Below are positions 45,297 to 55,200 of a stretch of 64,000 bases of DNA, one piece after another; the first letter of the stretch is position 1, and each line of letters opens with the position of its first letter. The stretch is from Bacillus sp. NP157 (GTDB taxonomy: Bacteria > Pseudomonadota > Gammaproteobacteria > Xanthomonadales > Rhodanobacteraceae): positions 1,240,001-1,304,000 of the forward strand of contig CP076546.1 of assembly GCA_018889975.1 (NCBI GenBank). The letters run 5' to 3'. The translations under genes and the position numbers were made by a program. The notes under the pieces were generated by a model that had not been told where the DNA came from, did not search any database, and saw nothing but the letters and a program-made list of their open reading frames with translations.

Positions 45297-46318
45297 CCGA
45301 CTTCCGGCAGGTTCTCGCGCATGACGATGCTGCTCGGCTGCAGGTGCGGCGCCGGCGTGGCTGAGCGCCCGAAGCGCGCGAGTACATGCTGCAGTGCGCG
45401 CGCGACCTGTGCGGCGAGGTTCTGGTCGAGCACCGCGTCCATCCGCCCCAACTCGAGCAGGCGCCGGTTACTGTCGGTGAGGTCGTGGCCGATGAAGACG
45501 ACGTCGCGCGGGCGGGTCTGTTCGACGAGGACCTGGGCCACGCCTTCGTCGCCCACCGAGGTGTTGTAGATCCCGCGCAGCCCAGGCACGGCGCGCAACA
45601 CGTCACGGGTGATTTCGGCGGTGCTGAGCGGATCCTCGCGGCTGTCGCCGCGGGCGATGATGTGCGCACCGGGAAAGTTTTCGCGCAAGGCGTCGGCAAA
45701 GCCGCGCTCGCGCTGTTCGTGGCTGCGGAAGTGGTGGTAACCCTTGATGACGAGCACCGGACCGCCCTGCGGGCCGAGGAAACGTCCCATCAGCTCGCCG
45801 GCGAGGCGTCCGGCCGCATGGGTGTCCGTGCCGACGTAGGCGATCCGGCCGCTGGAGGGGATGTCCGATGCGAGGGTGACCACGGGGCAGTGGCTGGCGA
45901 CGCGGCGCACCGCCTCGCGAACCACGGGATGGTCGTGGGTGGTGAGCACGAGCGCATCGGCGTGGCGGGCCTGGGCTTCGATCTGTTCGGCGATTTCCCC
46001 GGGCACGATCGATGCGAACGGATGCACCTGGCAGCGCACGCGCAGCTGGTGCATGGCGACCTGGTGGCCCTCGAAGCGGCGCGACAGCTCGTCGTAGAAA
46101 TGGATGGTGGGCGACTGCATCAGGATCGGCACGTTGAGCCAGCGCGCCGGCGGCGTGTCGATCACCCGGTTGAGCTTCAGTCGCTTCGCGGCTTCGAGTA
46201 CCCGGGACTGCACCCGTTCACTGACTCCGCCACGTCCATTGATCACCCGATCGACCGTGGCCGGGCTGACCCGCGCGGCGGCAGCCAGGTCGACGATCCG
46301 GGTTTTTTGCTTGGGCAT
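45293..46318 (-). CDS. LacI family transcriptional regulator
   Basis: A 341-aa LacI protein. The N-terminal helix-turn-helix and hinge helix read TRIVDLAAAARVSPATVDRV and VLEAAKRLKLN. The periplasmic-binding-like sensor domain has VLTTHDHPVVREAVRR and IAYVGTDTHAAGRLAGELM. It precedes the FAD dehydrogenase operon on the same strand, and twin operators lie at its 3' end. The ligand is probably a sugar or polyol. Confidence 0.92.
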   Translation of the reverse strand: MPKQKTRIVDLAAAARVSPATVDRVINGRGGVSERVQSRVLEAAKRLKLNRVIDTPPARWLNVPILMQSPTIHFYDELSRRFEGHQVAMHQLRVRCQVHPFASIVPGEIAEQIEAQARHADALVLTTHDHPVVREAVRRVASHCPVVTLASDIPSSGRIAYVGTDTHAAGRLAGELMGRFLGPQGGPVLVIKGYHHFRSHEQRERGFADALRENFPGAHIIARGDSREDPLSTAEITRDVLRAVPGLRGIYNTSVGDEGVAQVLVEQTRPRDVVFIGHDLTDSNRRLLELGRMDAVLDQNLAAQVARALQHVLARFGRSATPAPHLQPSSIVMRENLPEVG

Positions 46319-46419
46319 GGTCGCTAAAGTTTGATGCAGTGCACAAATCCTACCACCCATCCCCTGTATGGGCGGCCCCCGGTCGCGACATTTCCTCGCG
46401 AAAACCCTCCGATTCGCCG

Positions 46420-46448
46420 TTGCATTATTCGTTACCGTAACGAATAAT
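46420..46448 (+). promoter_or_regulatory. Promoter embedded in a 25-bp perfect palindrome, predicted leaderless
   Basis: A perfect inverted repeat at 46424-46448 has 12-bp arms (attattcgttac / gtaacgaataat) around one base. TTGCAT (46420-46425), 17 bp, then AATAAT (46443-46448) forms a promoter whose -10 is the right arm. Transcription would begin at about 46455, which is the A of the next gene's ATG. No ribosome site is present. The palindrome would block the promoter when bound. Confidence 0.7.
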
Positions 46449-46454
46449 AGCCCC

Positions 46455-46793
46455 ATGAAAAAGAACATCAACGCCACCCGCGATCCGAACACGGCCGACA
46501 TGTTTCCCATGGCGAAGCGCAGCCGCGGCCGTCCGCGCAAGCCGGATGCTCTGACCAATGCGCAGCGACAGGCGCGCTACCGCGCGCGACGCAAGGCGAT
46601 GGGCTTCGATAGCCGCGGGATCAACACCGCGGCCGTGCAGCTATTGGCCAGCACGTTCCGTGACCTGATCGAGGCCGACGCGCGGGCAGGGCAGTTGCTG
46701 GATGTGGTGCAGGACGTCGGCCACGCCGATGCCGCCAGCATGGCCCGGCACCTGCGTCAGCTGGTCGAGAAGGCGACGCGTCGTTTTGCGTGA
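46455..46793 (+). CDS. Small basic DNA-binding-like protein with AT-hook-like motif
   Basis: A 112-aa protein starting at 46455. It has the KRSRGRPRKPD AT-hook-like core and a very basic LTNAQRQARYRARRKAMGF helix, followed by an acidic or amphipathic C-terminal helical part (ASTFRDLIEADARAGQLLDV). The basic helix recalls small plasmid or phage regulators. Predicted autoregulation comes from the palindromic promoter directly before it. Family not assigned. Confidence 0.65.
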   Translation: MKKNINATRDPNTADMFPMAKRSRGRPRKPDALTNAQRQARYRARRKAMGFDSRGINTAAVQLLASTFRDLIEADARAGQLLDVVQDVGHADAASMARHLRQLVEKATRRFA

Positions 46794-46812
46794 CGCGTAA
46801 CGGAAATTCGAA

Positions 46813-49800
46813 TCAGTCGAAGCGCGCCTCGAGCACGCGGAACGGATGGTCCACGCGAACGCCGTCCGCGTCCCACGTGGTGGCTGGCTTCCCGTCGACG
46901 ACGACGCTGGCTGGTCGCATGCGTCCCGGCCAGAACACCCGCACAGGCGTACCGGCACGAATGCCCTTGTCGAGCGTCACCCGCAGCACGTCGCCTTCCC
47001 GGCGTGCCGTCATCGTCAGCACGCCGTAGGCGACCGGCAGCTTCGCCACCGCCAGCCCCTTTCCGGCGACCCATGCCGGCGGCGTGCCAGGCAGCAGGTA
47101 CAGGCCATCATCCGCCTCGCGCATCAGCATCCCGAACAGGGTGCGGGCATACTCCGCGCCGATCCACGTATGCGGCATGTCACCCAGGTAGCCCGGGTGA
47201 CGCAGGCGCGAGTGCACCACCTCGGCCCACATGTTCCATTCCGGCGGCCGGCGATCGCGCACGATGGTGCCGAGCAGTTCCGCCGCATCCGCAGGACGGT
47301 CGAGGTAGACGTAGGTCAGGACGTTTCGCAGCTCGTAAGGCGTGTACGCGAACAGCTCGCCAGGCGCCTCGCGCTTGCGCACGTCGGCAAGGTAGCGATC
47401 GAAGGTGCGCACCAGTGCATCGCGTGGCAGCACGTCCATCTGCCCGGCCGGGTCGAGCGCGATCGACACGCTGGTCGGGTCGCCGTCGCCAAGATCGGCC
47501 GCGGCGGGCAGGGTGTCCACGCCCTTCCAGGCCATGGTCGCGCGGATCGATGCGCCGACCGACTCACGCAACGCGGCGTATTGGGCGTGCGCGTAGGCGG
47601 CCAGCTCCCTGTCGCCCCACTGCCCGGCCAGCCACGCGCCGTCATGCCAGCCCTTCAGTGCCCACCAGTCGTCCCAGTAACTATGGGTCGGGCTGGAATA
47701 GCCTTCATGGCTGATCGAGGGCGCGATGATGCCGTGGAAGCGCTGCGCGGCGGGCAGGTCGGCGAGATAGCCCGGGACCATGGTCCGTTCGCGCAGTTCC
47801 TGCATGAAATGCATCGCGGCGCGGACCCTGGGCAGGTAACTGCGGACCGACTCCGGGCCACCGCCGAACCGCGCCACGTCGGCGACGAGGTTGATGAATT
47901 CGCCCTGGCTGTCGTACTCGATATCCGAGCCGAATCCACGGTTGACGCTGCCGTCGGCATTGAGGATTGGCGAGACCAGGCCATTCTCGTGTACCGCATG
48001 GCTGGCGTACCAGTCGAGGTAGTCGCGCGCGGTCTTGACCTCGCCCATGCGCAGCAGGATCGACGCCGTGGCCGCGCCGTCGCGGATGAAGGAACGGTTG
48101 TAGTTGCGTGGGCCGGCCTGCATGGCATGGCCGGTCTGGTTGACCAGCATGTAGGCCGCCTGCGAGCGCAGGATGTCTACCAGTGATTCGTCGGGCAGGG
48201 AGAGGCCGACGCTGCCGAGTCGCTTCTGCCAGGCGTCGGAAACCTTGTCGGCCAGTGCGTCGAAGCGGTCCGCGCGAATGCGGCTGCGATCCAGCGGCGG
48301 CGGCTCGGCCAGCGTGCCATCGGCGTTGGCCGGTGTCGTGCCGAGCGGGAAGGCGAGCACGATGTCCTGGCTTGCGCCCGCCGCGAGGTGTACGTCGTAG
48401 GCCAGTGCCCCGGCCGCGAGGCCCTGGGCATCCTCCGCCTGGCTGGCCGCGGGCAGCCGGCCGGTCGCGATGGCCTGGGTGATCTCCGTCGCGCCGTGGT
48501 CGCCGAACGGCGCGCTGCCCGTGGCATCGGGCTTCGTCAGTGGCACGAACAGCGTACGACCATTCACGGCCACCTTATCGGCGTCGACCGCGATCGCGTG
48601 GATCGGCGACGGGCCACCGTTCTGCCACGGCGGATTGACCTGCATTGGGCGCACGACGAGGAACAGCTTGCCCATCACCGGGGCATCGCCGTGGTTGGTC
48701 AATCGATGCCGGAGCAGGACGACGGGCTGCCCTTGGTCGTCGATCGCGAAGCTCTCACTGCGCACGTCGAGCCCGGACTGTGCCGTCCAGCCCACCGAGG
48801 GCATCGGCTTCCAGCGGTCACGCAGCGCGTGGCTGCGCTCGCTGGCGTCAGCGATGCTGGCCTTGCCGTCGTCGCTGCGCCAGATCGCCTGGACCAGCGG
48901 GCCGCCCTTGAACGGTTCGATGTCGCCGTATTCGTCGAAGATCGCCTTCTGCAAGCCGGCCGGCACGCCGACGTCGGTCCAGTACACCTGCTGCATGTGC
49001 AGCGACGACGGGAACAGCGACGCATTCGCCCGCGAAGCGGCGACCTGGTAGCGCTTCATCGGAGTCATCACCCGCGGCGCGGCCAGGAAGCGCAGTCGCG
49101 CGATCCGTGGCGTCCCGCTGCCGGCGCGGATGGCCAGGCGCAGGTCGCTTGCACTGAAGGTCTGCGCGGCGGCGAGGAATGACGTGGCGCCAAGTGAGCC
49201 GGGGTCGCTGTCGACGACGGACCAGTGGCCTTGCGCATCCTTCGACTGCAGTTCGACACCCTCGCGCGGGCCGGCCCAGGTGACTTCGATGCCGGCGATG
49301 TCGATGGGGTGCGCCATATGGATGTCGACGTTGCGCACGTCGCCCCCGCCCCCGACATCGCGTGGGCCGCCGTCGGCCCACAGCGAGGCGCCGTCGTCCT
49401 TGCCGGCCAAGCCGCGGATGCGTGCGACGTCGGTCGCCGCCATGGGTTCGAACTCGAATACCGAGACGCCCCAGTCGGCGGTGCGCGCCGGTGCGGCCAG
49501 GCGAACATAGCGTGCGTCGGTCGCGGGGAAGACGAGGTATTCCGTGCCGCCCGGCGAGTCGGTCACCGTGTAGACCGGGTGGAACGACGTGCCGTCCGTC
49601 GATACCTGGATCGAATAGGACGCGGCGAAACCGCTGTCCCAGTGGATCCGCACGCCGCCCACGCGCGAGACCTTGCCCAGGTCGACCTGGAACCACTGGC
49701 CCGGGCTGAACGAGCCACCCCAGCGGGTTGTTTCGTCGCCGTCGATCGCGTGCTTCGGCGCGAGGGCCGGCACCTGTTGCGACGAGCTGGTGGCCTGCCA

Positions 49801-49881
49801 GCCGCTGCGCGGAGGCAGGGCGTCGGCAAATGCGGTGGTGGCGAGCAGCGACGTGACGCAAAGGGCGAGGAGCGTGCGCAT
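46813..49881 (-). CDS. Large secreted protein with F5/8-type domain and (alpha/alpha)6 glycosidase-like fold
   Basis: A 1022-aa protein with a signal peptide (MRTLLALCVTSLLATTAFA). A discoidin/F5-8-like carbohydrate-binding domain covers about residues 22-145 (AIDGDETTRWGGSFSPGQWF). The C-terminal half has the hairpin-helical look of six-hairpin glycosidases (YNRSFIRDGAATASILLRMG, WNMWAEVVHSRLRHPGYLGD, DMPHTWIGAEYARTLF). It may act on a surface or plant polysaccharide. I cannot assign a GH family. The neighbouring genes give no substrate clue. Confidence 0.75.
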   Translation of the reverse strand: MRTLLALCVTSLLATTAFADALPPRSGWQATSSSQQVPALAPKHAIDGDETTRWGGSFSPGQWFQVDLGKVSRVGGVRIHWDSGFAASYSIQVSTDGTSFHPVYTVTDSPGGTEYLVFPATDARYVRLAAPARTADWGVSVFEFEPMAATDVARIRGLAGKDDGASLWADGGPRDVGGGGDVRNVDIHMAHPIDIAGIEVTWAGPREGVELQSKDAQGHWSVVDSDPGSLGATSFLAAAQTFSASDLRLAIRAGSGTPRIARLRFLAAPRVMTPMKRYQVAASRANASLFPSSLHMQQVYWTDVGVPAGLQKAIFDEYGDIEPFKGGPLVQAIWRSDDGKASIADASERSHALRDRWKPMPSVGWTAQSGLDVRSESFAIDDQGQPVVLLRHRLTNHGDAPVMGKLFLVVRPMQVNPPWQNGGPSPIHAIAVDADKVAVNGRTLFVPLTKPDATGSAPFGDHGATEITQAIATGRLPAASQAEDAQGLAAGALAYDVHLAAGASQDIVLAFPLGTTPANADGTLAEPPPLDRSRIRADRFDALADKVSDAWQKRLGSVGLSLPDESLVDILRSQAAYMLVNQTGHAMQAGPRNYNRSFIRDGAATASILLRMGEVKTARDYLDWYASHAVHENGLVSPILNADGSVNRGFGSDIEYDSQGEFINLVADVARFGGGPESVRSYLPRVRAAMHFMQELRERTMVPGYLADLPAAQRFHGIIAPSISHEGYSSPTHSYWDDWWALKGWHDGAWLAGQWGDRELAAYAHAQYAALRESVGASIRATMAWKGVDTLPAAADLGDGDPTSVSIALDPAGQMDVLPRDALVRTFDRYLADVRKREAPGELFAYTPYELRNVLTYVYLDRPADAAELLGTIVRDRRPPEWNMWAEVVHSRLRHPGYLGDMPHTWIGAEYARTLFGMLMREADDGLYLLPGTPPAWVAGKGLAVAKLPVAYGVLTMTARREGDVLRVTLDKGIRAGTPVRVFWPGRMRPASVVVDGKPATTWDADGVRVDHPFRVLEARFD

Positions 49882-49894
49882 GGATGCCTCCGGG

Positions 49895-50737
49895 TTATCG
49901 GCGATTCGCGAACACGCCGTCGAGCATGGGCCGGGCCTGGAAGCCCGCTTTCTCCAGCCGGATCGTGACTTCCGCGGGCACGTCGCGCCCCGAGGTCAGC
50001 CTGTTCGGGCTGCCGGTGTAATGGAACAGCCGGCCGCCACGACGGATCACCCGCGCCAGTTCGTTGTAGAACGCCTGCGAGTACAACTCGCCGGCGATGC
50101 CGAAGCGCGGCGGATCGTGCAGGACCGCATCGAACGAGCCGTCGCCAAGTGCCTTGATCGCTTCCGACACGTCGCCGTGGTTGAGTCGCAGCCGACCCGC
50201 CGATGCAAGGGCGTCGGGATCGGGCGACCACGGGTTGATGGTGCGCAGCCAGAGCACGTCCGGGTTCTTTTCGAAGGACACCACCTGGCCCACGTCGGCA
50301 TCGAGGCAGCAGGCGGCGAAATAGCCGAGGCCGCCGCAGGTATCCAGCACGACCTTGCCACGCGGTTCGACCAGGGCCACCTTCCGGCGCGCGTCATCCA
50401 GCGGCGATTCCTTCGACGTGGGCAGCATCTTGATGCCGTCGATCTCGAAGGTGGGCACGCCCCATTCGGTCGGCACCAGCTTGATCAGCGAGCCGGCGAA
50501 GCGGGACACCGCTTCGAAATCGCCGTCGATCCATGCGTAGGCCGTGCGCGGGCGCACCTTTCCCGGATAGGGGTAGTCATGGCCAAGCCAGCGCCAGCTT
50601 TCCTGGCCCAGGGTCGCCGCGTGTTCGCTACGGCCGAGGTCGAGCGAGCCGACCCATTCGGTCGCGCCGGCCTTTCGCGCCGCGGCCAGCGACTGGGCGG
50701 TCTCTTCGGTAAGCAGCGGGCCGGTGTAGTGCGCCAA
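49895..50737 (-). CDS. SAM-dependent methyltransferase-like protein
   Basis: A 280-aa protein of the class I methyltransferase fold. SAM motif I is VVLDTCGGLGYFAACCLD, the acidic motif is VVSFEKNPDVL, and motif IV is HDPPRFGIAGELYS, typical of nucleic-acid or protein N-methyltransferases. The start is TTG at 50737; no better ATG is in frame. The target is unknown. It lies 13 bp downstream of the large secreted protein's start (divided from it by direction of transcription only, both on the minus strand). Confidence 0.75.
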   Translation of the reverse strand: MAHYTGPLLTEETAQSLAAARKAGATEWVGSLDLGRSEHAATLGQESWRWLGHDYPYPGKVRPRTAYAWIDGDFEAVSRFAGSLIKLVPTEWGVPTFEIDGIKMLPTSKESPLDDARRKVALVEPRGKVVLDTCGGLGYFAACCLDADVGQVVSFEKNPDVLWLRTINPWSPDPDALASAGRLRLNHGDVSEAIKALGDGSFDAVLHDPPRFGIAGELYSQAFYNELARVIRRGGRLFHYTGSPNRLTSGRDVPAEVTIRLEKAGFQARPMLDGVFANRR

Positions 50738-50805
50738 GGGAATGCCATCGTGCGGAACGGGGCAGTCATCATACGCGCCCCGGCCGCGCGGGTGGCCAGG
50801 GCGGT

Positions 50806-51204
50806 TCAGCCGCCGAGGCGGGCCTGGCCGTGGAACACGGCCTCGATGTTGTGGCCGTCGGGGTCGAGGATGAAGCCGCCGTAATAGCCTTCGTGGTAGT
50901 GCGAGCGCGGGCCCGGCGGGCCGTTGTCGCGGCCGCCGGCGGCCAGCGCGGCCTCATGGAACGCATGCACCTGTTGGCGCGTGGTTACGCGGAAGGCAAC
51001 GTGCACCGGCGGCCGGTTCGGTTCGCCCTTATAGATCCAGAAGTCGGCCTTGCCACCTTCGCCATAGCCGGCGACGTCGGTACGGCCCGTCACCGAGGCG
51101 GGGAAGATCGCGAGCAGCTCGTAGCCGATGCTCGCCAGCACCGTTTCGTAGAAGGCCTTGCTACGTTCGAAGTCGCTTACCGTGACGCCAGTGTGGTCGA
51201 TCAT
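50806..51204 (-). CDS. VOC/glyoxalase-bleomycin resistance family protein
   Basis: A 132-aa protein of the vicinal oxygen chelate fold. It begins MIDHTGVTVSDFERSKAFYE and ends with YGGFILDPDGHNIEAV, the two beta-alpha-beta-beta-beta modules with metal ligands His3-like and Glu. This family binds divalent metals and acts on small molecules, including glyoxals, dioxygenase substrates and drugs. The particular substrate is unknown. Confidence 0.85.
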   Translation of the reverse strand: MIDHTGVTVSDFERSKAFYETVLASIGYELLAIFPASVTGRTDVAGYGEGGKADFWIYKGEPNRPPVHVAFRVTTRQQVHAFHEAALAAGGRDNGPPGPRSHYHEGYYGGFILDPDGHNIEAVFHGQARLGG

Positions 51205-51252
51205 CGGGGTCTCCCGCGCGAAGTGGACATGCCGCGGACTGTAGCGCAAAAG

Positions 51253-51846
51253 TCAGGGCGTACAGGTGTCCGTCGCAGAGAGCTTCGTGCCGGCCACGCC
51301 ACCGTAGGTGCTGATGCCGATCCGCGAGCCCGGTACGCGGGTGGTGTTCTGCCCTGGCATCGCGCTGCCCGAGGTCACGGCACACAGCACGAAGGCCATG
51401 GGTTGCGTCGCATTCGTTCGTGACGCGACGGCCTCCAGCTGGCCTTGCTGGCCGAACGTCACGACATTGCCATCGGTACCGCGCGCGGAGACCAGGTTAA
51501 GCGCCTGGCCGACGCGGAGCAGGAGCATGCCGTTGGTACCGGCGGTGTACGTGGCGCTGGCGGTCGTGGTGGCTACCGGGTGTGCATACACCAGCCAGCC
51601 GGTTTCGTACGTGGCGGCTGCGGAGCACGTGCTGCCGTCGGCGCTGGCACAGACCGAGACGTAGGTTGCGCGCAGCATGGCTTCGGCGCGCGCGTATTCC
51701 ACGGCGGACTGCAGGTTGTCCGTAGACGTACGCAAGCGGTGTTTCTGGATCGTGCCGCGCAGCGACGGCAGCGCCATGGCGAGAAGGATCGCCATGATGC
51801 TGACGGTGACCAGCATCTCGAGCAGCGTGAAGCCGCGCGCTTTCAC
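51253..51846 (-). CDS. Type IV pilus minor pilin FimT/GspH
   Basis: A 197-aa pseudopilin. The prepilin leader is very short (VKARG) before the cleavage Gly and FTLLEMLVTVSIMAILLAMA membrane helix. Its GTG start shares four bases with the pilE stop (GTGA). It is the last gene of the minor-pilin operon. FimT-type pilins can bind DNA during uptake in some relatives; here that is inference. Confidence 0.88.
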   Translation of the reverse strand: MKARGFTLLEMLVTVSIMAILLAMALPSLRGTIQKHRLRTSTDNLQSAVEYARAEAMLRATYVSVCASADGSTCSAAATYETGWLVYAHPVATTTASATYTAGTNGMLLLRVGQALNLVSARGTDGNVVTFGQQGQLEAVASRTNATQPMAFVLCAVTSGSAMPGQNTTRVPGSRIGISTYGGVAGTKLSATDTCTP

Positions 51847-52274
51847 CAGCAGGTCCCGTTGGTCGTCGTTGCCGTCGAGCTCTTCAGGCCCGTGTCGGTG
51901 ATGCTGAGCGAGCCGCACGTATCCTTCGCCTGGGGGCCCGTCGGCACGGCCGTGGCGACGTAGGACTGCGCCGCGAAGCTGTTGACCGCGCCCACGGTGA
52001 TGGTGGCCGTGTAATAACCGCTATCGGAGGTCGCCGTTGTCGTGGCGGCGTAGCCGATGGTCTTCACGTCGGCGTATTTGTTCTGCTGCGCGAAGTAGCG
52101 TTCTTCGGCATTGGCCAATGCCATCAACAGCTTTTGGCCATCGCCGCGCCGCGCGCGGTAGGTGTAACGGCTGTACTGCGTCACGGCGAGCGCGGCGAGG
52201 ATGGCGACGATCGCCACGGCGATCATCAGTTCGATCAGGGTGAAGCCGCGTTTGCGCGTGCGTAGGCTGGCCAT
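51843..52274 (-). CDS. pilE: Type IV pilin-like protein PilE
   Basis: A 143-aa pilin with leader MASLRTRKRG and the hydrophobic FTLIELMIAVAIVAILAALA helix, cut after Gly10. The C-terminus has two cysteines expected to form the D-region disulfide. It belongs to the PilE minor pilins in Pseudomonas/Xanthomonas clusters. It starts one base after the PilY1 stop. Confidence 0.9.
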   Translation of the reverse strand: MASLRTRKRGFTLIELMIAVAIVAILAALAVTQYSRYTYRARRGDGQKLLMALANAEERYFAQQNKYADVKTIGYAATTTATSDSGYYTATITVGAVNSFAAQSYVATAVPTGPQAKDTCGSLSITDTGLKSSTATTTNGTCW

Positions 52275-52275
52275 T

Positions 52276-55200
52276 TCAGTTCTCGCTGTTCAGGACGCGC
52301 CACGAGCGGCGGCGGGCCGTGGGGATGCTGGAGCCAAAGGTGGTACCGGCGGCGGTGATCTGCCCGGCGGAATAGGACATGCCACCACTGAGGCTGGCCG
52401 CCGTGTACAACGCGCCGGACGTGGCCGCGCCGGTCACGCGCGCGCCCGCCAGGGTGAAGCCCGTGCCGAAGCTGGCCGCACTGCCGATCGAGACGCCATA
52501 CGCCGCCGTGCCGGTGGTGCCGTCCAGCGCGAGGATGGAGCCCGATGTCGCCGTGGTGCAGGGATCGTTCGCCGTGGGAATCAGGGTGCTGAAGGTCACC
52601 GTGTTCGAACTGGCATCGAGCGCAGGCGTGACCACGACGCGCTCGCCCTTCGGGCTTTCCAGCTGCAGGTACCAGCCCGATTTGGTCGCCGGCACCGCGT
52701 TGTTGGAGACGCCTATGCCGCCGCTGTTCGCGTCGACCGTCATCGTCTGTTGCGCGAGCGACGCGATGCCCACCGGGGTCGTCACCGTGGTGCCCGGCTC
52801 GCGCACGCCATACAACGACTGCGTGGTGGTGTCGGAGGTATCCGACGTGCTGAGGAAACGGCCCGTGCCGAAGACCACGATGAAATACGCCGAGTTGGGA
52901 TCGGCGATGAGGCGTGGCGCGGTGGTGATCGATTGCGCGTTCACCGTGGCGGGCTTGAACAGCAGGCTGACGCCAGCCGTTTGCGTCGTCGAATTCAGCG
53001 ACGCGCTGGTCAGGTCGATTCGCCACATGTTGCCGTCGAGGTCGCCGGCGAAGGCGACATCGGCGACCTGGTCACCGTCGTAGTCGCCCAGCGAGGGCGT
53101 GGTCAGGCCGTGGCTCGCCGTGGCTCCGCTGCCGGAAGGCGTGCGGATCTCCTTCAACAGGGTGCCGGTCTGCGCGTCGAGGACGAACAGCGAGCTGTAG
53201 GTGTTGTTCGCCGCGGCCGCCGTGCTGCCGTCGGGGAAGTAACCGCCGGGCACCAGCACCACCCAGCGACCGACGGTCTTGTCGGTATTGGTCCAGGCGA
53301 CGCGTGCGATCACCGGCGTGCCGAAGGTGTAGCCAAGGTTCGCCGGCGTGCCTGCCGTGGAAATGCTGTCGCTGTTGAACTCCCACAGGATCTTCGAAGC
53401 GACCGCCGTGCTCGTGCCCAGCGTGCCGAGCGATGGGTCCGTGATATCCACGCCAAACACGCCGCGGCCACCGTAGCGGAGCGAGCCGACGAGCAGGGTG
53501 TGCCAGCCCTTGGTGGTCTTGTTGACCGTGTTGGCCTGGTTGAAGAACACGTCGCCGGTGACCGGGCTGCCATCGACGGTCGGGGTAAACGAGAAGTTGT
53601 TGAGCTTGCTCTGCGCGGGCAGGTTGGCGTAGACGCTGGCCGGCACGTAAGCCCACAGCTCACGTCCGGGCGTCGCGCCGGATACCGAAGCAAGCCGCGC
53701 GTCGAAGGCGTGGAACATGCCGTCGTTCGCGCCGACGTACACCGTGGCGGGTCGGTTCGCCCAGGTGTTCAGGAAGGCGGCATAGGTCATGGTCGGATCG
53801 CTCGTGGCTGCGGCCTCGGGCGACCCGGTGGGGAAGCTGTCGCTGTAGTTGCCCGAAGGCGCGCCGACGTAAGTGGGCTGCGAGCCGAAGATCGCACCGA
53901 GCAGGGAAGAGCGCGTGCGCAGGGTCGCGCCTTCGAGCGTGCGGTTGCCACTGAGCCAGGCCACGCGCTGGCGGCCCAGGTTGTCGATGCTGGAAAGCAG
54001 CCCCGTCCCGTCCGAAGAGTTGATCGCCGCCTGTTCGGCCAGGCTGAGGTTGTCGTAGGCGAACGTGGTCGAGGTACCCGTGCCCGGCGCCGTGCTGGTG
54101 GCGATCAGGCGCGGATCGCTGTCCGGGCTGCGCGGTTTGAGCTTGTCTTCCGCAGCCCACAGCACGCCGCCGACATCGCCGGTCGAGGTCAGCGACTTCG
54201 CGCTCAGCGTCCCGCCCCAGCTGGTCGTGTCGTAGCCCGCGTAGTAGGCCACGGCATTCGTCGTCAGCACGTTGGTGCTGAGGCTCAGCGTCAGTGCGGT
54301 GGAGCTGCTGGCGATCACGGACGACAGGATGCTGCTCAGGCTGTTGACCAGCGAGGTCGGGTCGGCCGCGCTGAAGTAGCCGCCGCGGCTGTTGATCGCG
54401 GCATGCCAGGTGTCGTCGATATTGGTCGCGCCGCCGCTGGTATCCGGGCTGGGCCAGCTCTTCGTACCCAGGCGCAGCGCGTTGTAATCGTCGTCGTAGG
54501 CCAGGGTGCCGGAGATGCCCATGGTCACCATGTATTGCGACATGTGCTGCCACGTGGCCGGGTCGTTCGCCGGGTTGAAGTAGACCTCGGCATTACTCCC
54601 CGGCGATCCGGCGCTGACGGTGGAAGCGGCGGCGGTGACGCCGGTGGTCAGGTCCGGCCAGTACGCCGGCACGTTATTGTTGAGCGTGGGCCGCAGGTCG
54701 GTGGCCCAGTAGGCAAACGCGATATCGGAAAGGCTCGGGTTGACCGAGGAGCTGGCCTGGTTCCAGAAGATCTTCGAGCGTGCGTCCGATACCGAGAACG
54801 AGACACCGTCGGGCAGCGTCGTGGAGGCGGAATCGGTCGGCGAGACCTTGCTTGGGGAGTCGCCATTCCAGTAGCCGTCGGTCACCAGCATGTGGAAGTT
54901 CTTGCGGCACGAAAGCTCGCCCGGCGTGCTGGTGCTACCGTTCCAGTACGGATCCTGTGCTGGTGTCGTACCCAGCGTGCGCTTGAAGAACTCGCCCGCG
55001 TTGATCGTCGCCACGCGTGTCGGGGTGCCGCCGCTGGCGGGCACGCCGTAGATCCAGTTCATGAACTGGCTACGCCAGCAGCTGTCGGACACGCTCGTCG
55101 CCGAACAGCCCGTCGTGGCGTTGGCAAGCTCCAGCACCTTGGTCGAGCTGACGATCGGGCCGTACGCCGGGCCGCTATAGAAAGAAGCGCCCGTGTAATA

